From Methanosphaera sp. SHI613 (lineage in GTDB: Archaea; Methanobacteriota; Methanobacteria; Methanobacteriales; Methanobacteriaceae): a stretch of 15,761 nucleotides of DNA. A program made the position numbers and the translations under genes. Below, one piece after another: positions 14,029 through 15,761 of this stretch. Position 1 is the first letter of the stretch, and each line of letters starts with the position of its first letter. The notes below the pieces were generated by a model. The model ran no database searches, was not told the DNA's origin, and was given only the letters and a program-made list of their open reading frames with translations. The DNA is taken from contig MVJJ01000041.1 in assembly GCA_003266145.1 (NCBI GenBank), forward strand, positions 1 to 15,761. Direction: 5' to 3'.

Positions 14029-14769
14029 ATGTCAAAAAATGCAATAATAACAGGTGGATCAAGAGGAATAGGAAAAGCAATGGCACTTAAGCTAGGAGAG
14101 TTAGGCTACAACATAGCAATAAACTATCGTAGTGACTCATCAAAACAATTAACGGAAGATTTAATAGAAGAAATTAAAGACAAATATGATGTAGATGCCA
14201 TAGCAGTTCAGGCAGATGTAAGTAAATTCGAAGATTGTAAAAAACTTGTAGAAACAGCAGTCGACAAATTCGGTGAAAACATCGATGCACTAGTAAACAA
14301 CGCAGGAATAACAAACAACTGCAACTTCATAGACCTACAACCTGAAGACTATGAAAGAGTAATCAACACAAACCTCGTCAGTATGATGCACATGAGCCAT
14401 TTATGTCTTCCTTACATGGTAGACCGTGAAACATCCATCGTATGTACTGCATCAGTAGGTGGATTAACCGGAGTAATCAACCAGGCAGATTACTGTGCAG
14501 CAAAAACAGGAGTAATTGGATTAGTACGTGCATTAGCATTGGAATTTGCTCCTAGAAAAGTAAGAGTAAACGCCATAGCACCAGGTATGATTATGACCGA
14601 CATGTTACGTGGAGTAAACCAGGATGAATTAAACGCATTAGCTGCTACAATCCCATTAGGTAAAATTGGAGATGTCGAAGACATAGCAGGTGCATTAGGA
14701 TACATCCTTGAAGCACCGTACCTAACCGGTCAAGTAATATCACCTAACGGTGGATTCGTTCTTCAATAG
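14029..14769 (+). CDS. fabG: FabG-like short-chain dehydrogenase/reductase
   Basis: A 246-residue classical SDR, the normal FabG length. The Rossmann cofactor motif is TGGSRGIG (8-15), NNAG is at 90-93, and the active site is complete: N115, S142, Y155 and K159 (YCAAK). R34 after the second strand favours NADPH. FabG proteins reduce 3-oxoacyl-ACP in bacterial fatty acid synthesis; methanogens generally lack that pathway, so here the substrate is more likely another ketone or acyl thioester. The gene symbol reflects family likeness only. Codon use is striking: 15 of 16 Asn codons are AAC, against 4 of 12 in the adjacent HAD gene, suggesting high expression or a separate history. AGAGGT precedes the ATG. 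It is followed by an unusually G-poor spacer and is probably transcribed on its own. Confidence 0.88.
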   Translation: MSKNAIITGGSRGIGKAMALKLGELGYNIAINYRSDSSKQLTEDLIEEIKDKYDVDAIAVQADVSKFEDCKKLVETAVDKFGENIDALVNNAGITNNCNFIDLQPEDYERVINTNLVSMMHMSHLCLPYMVDRETSIVCTASVGGLTGVINQADYCAAKTGVIGLVRALALEFAPRKVRVNAIAPGMIMTDMLRGVNQDELNALAATIPLGKIGDVEDIAGALGYILEAPYLTGQVISPNGGFVLQ

Positions 14770-14799
14770 ATAAAAACAATAATCCTTCACCACCTTTAC

Positions 14800-14804
14800 T
14801 TTTT
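14800..14804 (+). terminator. Short U-run after the SDR gene
   Basis: A T5 run 30 bases after the stop codon, inside the G-free spacer. It is weak compared with the other terminators in the window. Confidence 0.3.
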
Positions 14805-14844
14805 ATAACAAATCCATTTCCAAACCCACTCATTCTCGTACATT

Positions 14845-14852
14845 ACTTAAAT
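14845..14852 (+). promoter_or_regulatory. Candidate TATA box of the HAD phosphatase gene
   Basis: ACTTAAAT is centred 25-26 bases before the ATG at 14874, and no ribosome binding site lies between. This is the spacing of a leaderless transcript. Confidence 0.35.
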
Positions 14853-14873
14853 CATCAAGACATATATAATCAT

Positions 14874-15485
14874 ATGAAGAAATTATATATATTTGACTTT
14901 GACGGAACACTGGTAAACACATTCCATGACTCAGTAATAGCATACAATAAGGCCCTTGCCAAACATGGAAAAGATATCTACGAATATGAGGATATAGAAG
15001 ATGTTGACTATAATGACTTTATAAATAACATGAGCCATGATGAGGAAGTTCTTAGAACATATGGCGAAATATATGAAAACAGTCCCAAGATACATACGAA
15101 GGCATATCCGGGCATAAAAAAAACACTGCAGAAATTAGAAAAAAAAGGTTGTATGCTTGCAATATGTTCCAATAGGATGCAATCACAACTTGAAAATTAT
15201 GCAGATACAATATTTGAGGATATTGACTTTAAGTATGTGGTAGGATATGAATTCGGTCAACCTCCTAAACCTGATCCTGCAATGATTAATAAGATTTTGG
15301 ATAATGAATCCTTCAAAAAGGATGAAATTGTATACGTTGGAGATAGCTGTACGGATATTAAGACCGCATACAATGTTGATATAGATGTGATTATAGTTAA
15401 ATGGGGTCAAGGAGATGATGATGCATTTACTAACAGATACCCTATTGGATTTATAGAGCAATCAGATACACTACTTGAATTTTAA
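14874..15485 (+). CDS. HAD-superfamily phosphatase (phosphoglycolate phosphatase-like)
   Basis: A 203-residue HAD hydrolase with all four motifs. Motif I is DFDGT (8-12), with nucleophile D8 and acid/base D10. Motif II is S99 (ICSNR). Motif III is K132 within PKPDP. Motif IV is GDSCTD (156-161), with D157 and D161 for Mg2+. A helical cap fills residues about 14-80, as in the PGP/beta-phosphoglucomutase branch. It should be a cytosolic Mg2+-dependent phosphatase on a small phosphoester; the GQPPKPDP loop fits phosphoglycolate or pyrophosphate-like substrates, but this cannot be fixed from sequence. No ribosome binding site precedes the ATG, so the mRNA may be leaderless. The nitroreductase gene starts 29 bases after its stop and is probably cotranscribed. 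Confidence 0.85.
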   Translation: MKKLYIFDFDGTLVNTFHDSVIAYNKALAKHGKDIYEYEDIEDVDYNDFINNMSHDEEVLRTYGEIYENSPKIHTKAYPGIKKTLQKLEKKGCMLAICSNRMQSQLENYADTIFEDIDFKYVVGYEFGQPPKPDPAMINKILDNESFKKDEIVYVGDSCTDIKTAYNVDIDVIIVKWGQGDDDAFTNRYPIGFIEQSDTLLEF

Positions 15486-15503
15486 GAAAGATAATTGATT
15501 AAA

Positions 15504-15511
15504 TAGGTGAT
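15504..15511 (+). promoter_or_regulatory. Ribosome binding site of the nitroreductase gene
   Basis: TAGGTGAT ends 3 bases before the ATG at 15515. It carries the same GGTGAT core used for the ABC and marker 8 genes. Confidence 0.6.
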
Positions 15512-15514
15512 ATT

Positions 15515-15761
15515 ATGGAATTATTAGACATCATGTTAAAAAGAAGAAGCATACGTGAATATAACAATGAAGAAATTAGTGATGAAACAATAGATAAAAT
15601 ATTGAATGCAGGATTGTTAGCTCCTACAAGCAGAAACAGAAAACCTTGTGAATTCATAGTCGTAAAAGACAAAGAAATACTCAAAAAATTATCCCAATCT
15701 AAGGATGCGGGTTCTGCCATGATTGAAAAAGCTTACTGTGCTATTGTTACTATAGCAGATA
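15515..15761 (+). CDS. Nitroreductase-family flavoprotein, 5' part only
   Basis: The first 82 codons of a gene cut by the window end. MELLDIMLKRRSIREYNNEE carries the family's N-terminal RRSIR FMN-phosphate-binding motif (R10, R11, S12, R14), and APTSRNRKPCEFIVV (36-50) is the usual second block, in which the Ser-X-N-X-Q/K-P pattern contacts the flavin. Such proteins are homodimeric FMN oxidoreductases using NAD(P)H, or F420H2 in some archaeal cases, to reduce nitro groups, quinones or other electron acceptors; the substrate cannot be inferred from this part. C45 lies in the second block. It lies 29 bases after the HAD gene without an obvious terminator between, so the two probably form an operon. 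Confidence 0.85.
   Translation, partial: MELLDIMLKRRSIREYNNEEISDETIDKILNAGLLAPTSRNRKPCEFIVVKDKEILKKLSQSKDAGSAMIEKAYCAIVTIAD

Larger units (their letters stand above)
14770..14873 (+). other. Nearly G-free, C-rich spacer between the SDR and HAD genes
   Basis: In this gap the + strand has 2 G (14838, 14859) and 27 C; the first 68 bases have no G at all. RNA from it would be almost unstructured. It contains a T5 run (14800-14804) that may end the SDR transcript and, at its right end, the candidate HAD promoter. Confidence 0.7.

Overview
This is a strongly A+T-rich archaeal window, most likely from a methanogen of the order Methanobacteriales and best matching the genus Methanosphaera. The evidence is an HMf-type archaeal histone, a methanogenesis marker 8 protein (DUF2099), a large Asn/Thr-rich surface protein with a parallel beta-helix domain, GGTGAT-type ribosome binding sites, TATA boxes of the form TTTATATA, and U-run terminators without stems. 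The genus is inferred from protein character and base composition; no marker here proves it. I saw no tRNA, rRNA, CRISPR array, insertion sequence or prophage.

Layout. 185-595 (+) is a hotdog-fold thioesterase. 750-3785 (-) is a 1011-residue secreted and membrane-anchored adhesin-like protein. 4071-4268 (-) and 4375-5115 (+) are divergent, unrecognised genes. 5377-7053 (-) is a Ycf46-like AAA+ ATPase. 7396-7599 (-) is the histone. 9835-11547 and 8039-9838 (both -) overlap by four bases and encode the two halves of a heterodimeric ABC exporter with one consensus and one degenerate ATP site. 11675-11926 (-) is a very acidic small protein. 12187-13032 (-) is methanogenesis marker protein 8. 13198-13767 (-) is a small secreted protein whose start codon is problematic. 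14029-14769 (+) is a FabG-like short-chain dehydrogenase, 14874-15485 (+) is a HAD-family phosphatase, and from 15515 (+) a nitroreductase runs off the window end.

Organisation. Only two operons are well supported: the ABC pair, and the HAD phosphatase with the nitroreductase (29 bases apart). Most other genes have their own TATA box and a T-run terminator. Initiation appears to fall into two classes: genes with GGTGAT or a close variant a few bases before the start, and genes with no such site whose TATA box lies 25-28 bases before the start codon, as expected for leaderless mRNAs (thioesterase, the 83-residue acidic protein, the HAD phosphatase).

Unusual points. The gap between the SDR and HAD genes has 2 G against 27 C on the + strand. 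Two intergenic stretches (about 5107-5348 and 7703-7936, minus strand) look like decayed or frame-broken small genes. The secreted protein has no ATG, GTG or TTG in front of its signal peptide. I found no clear new multi-gene system; the least explained items are the AAA+ ATPase with its unknown convergent neighbour and the broken small membrane-protein reading frame beside the histone gene.
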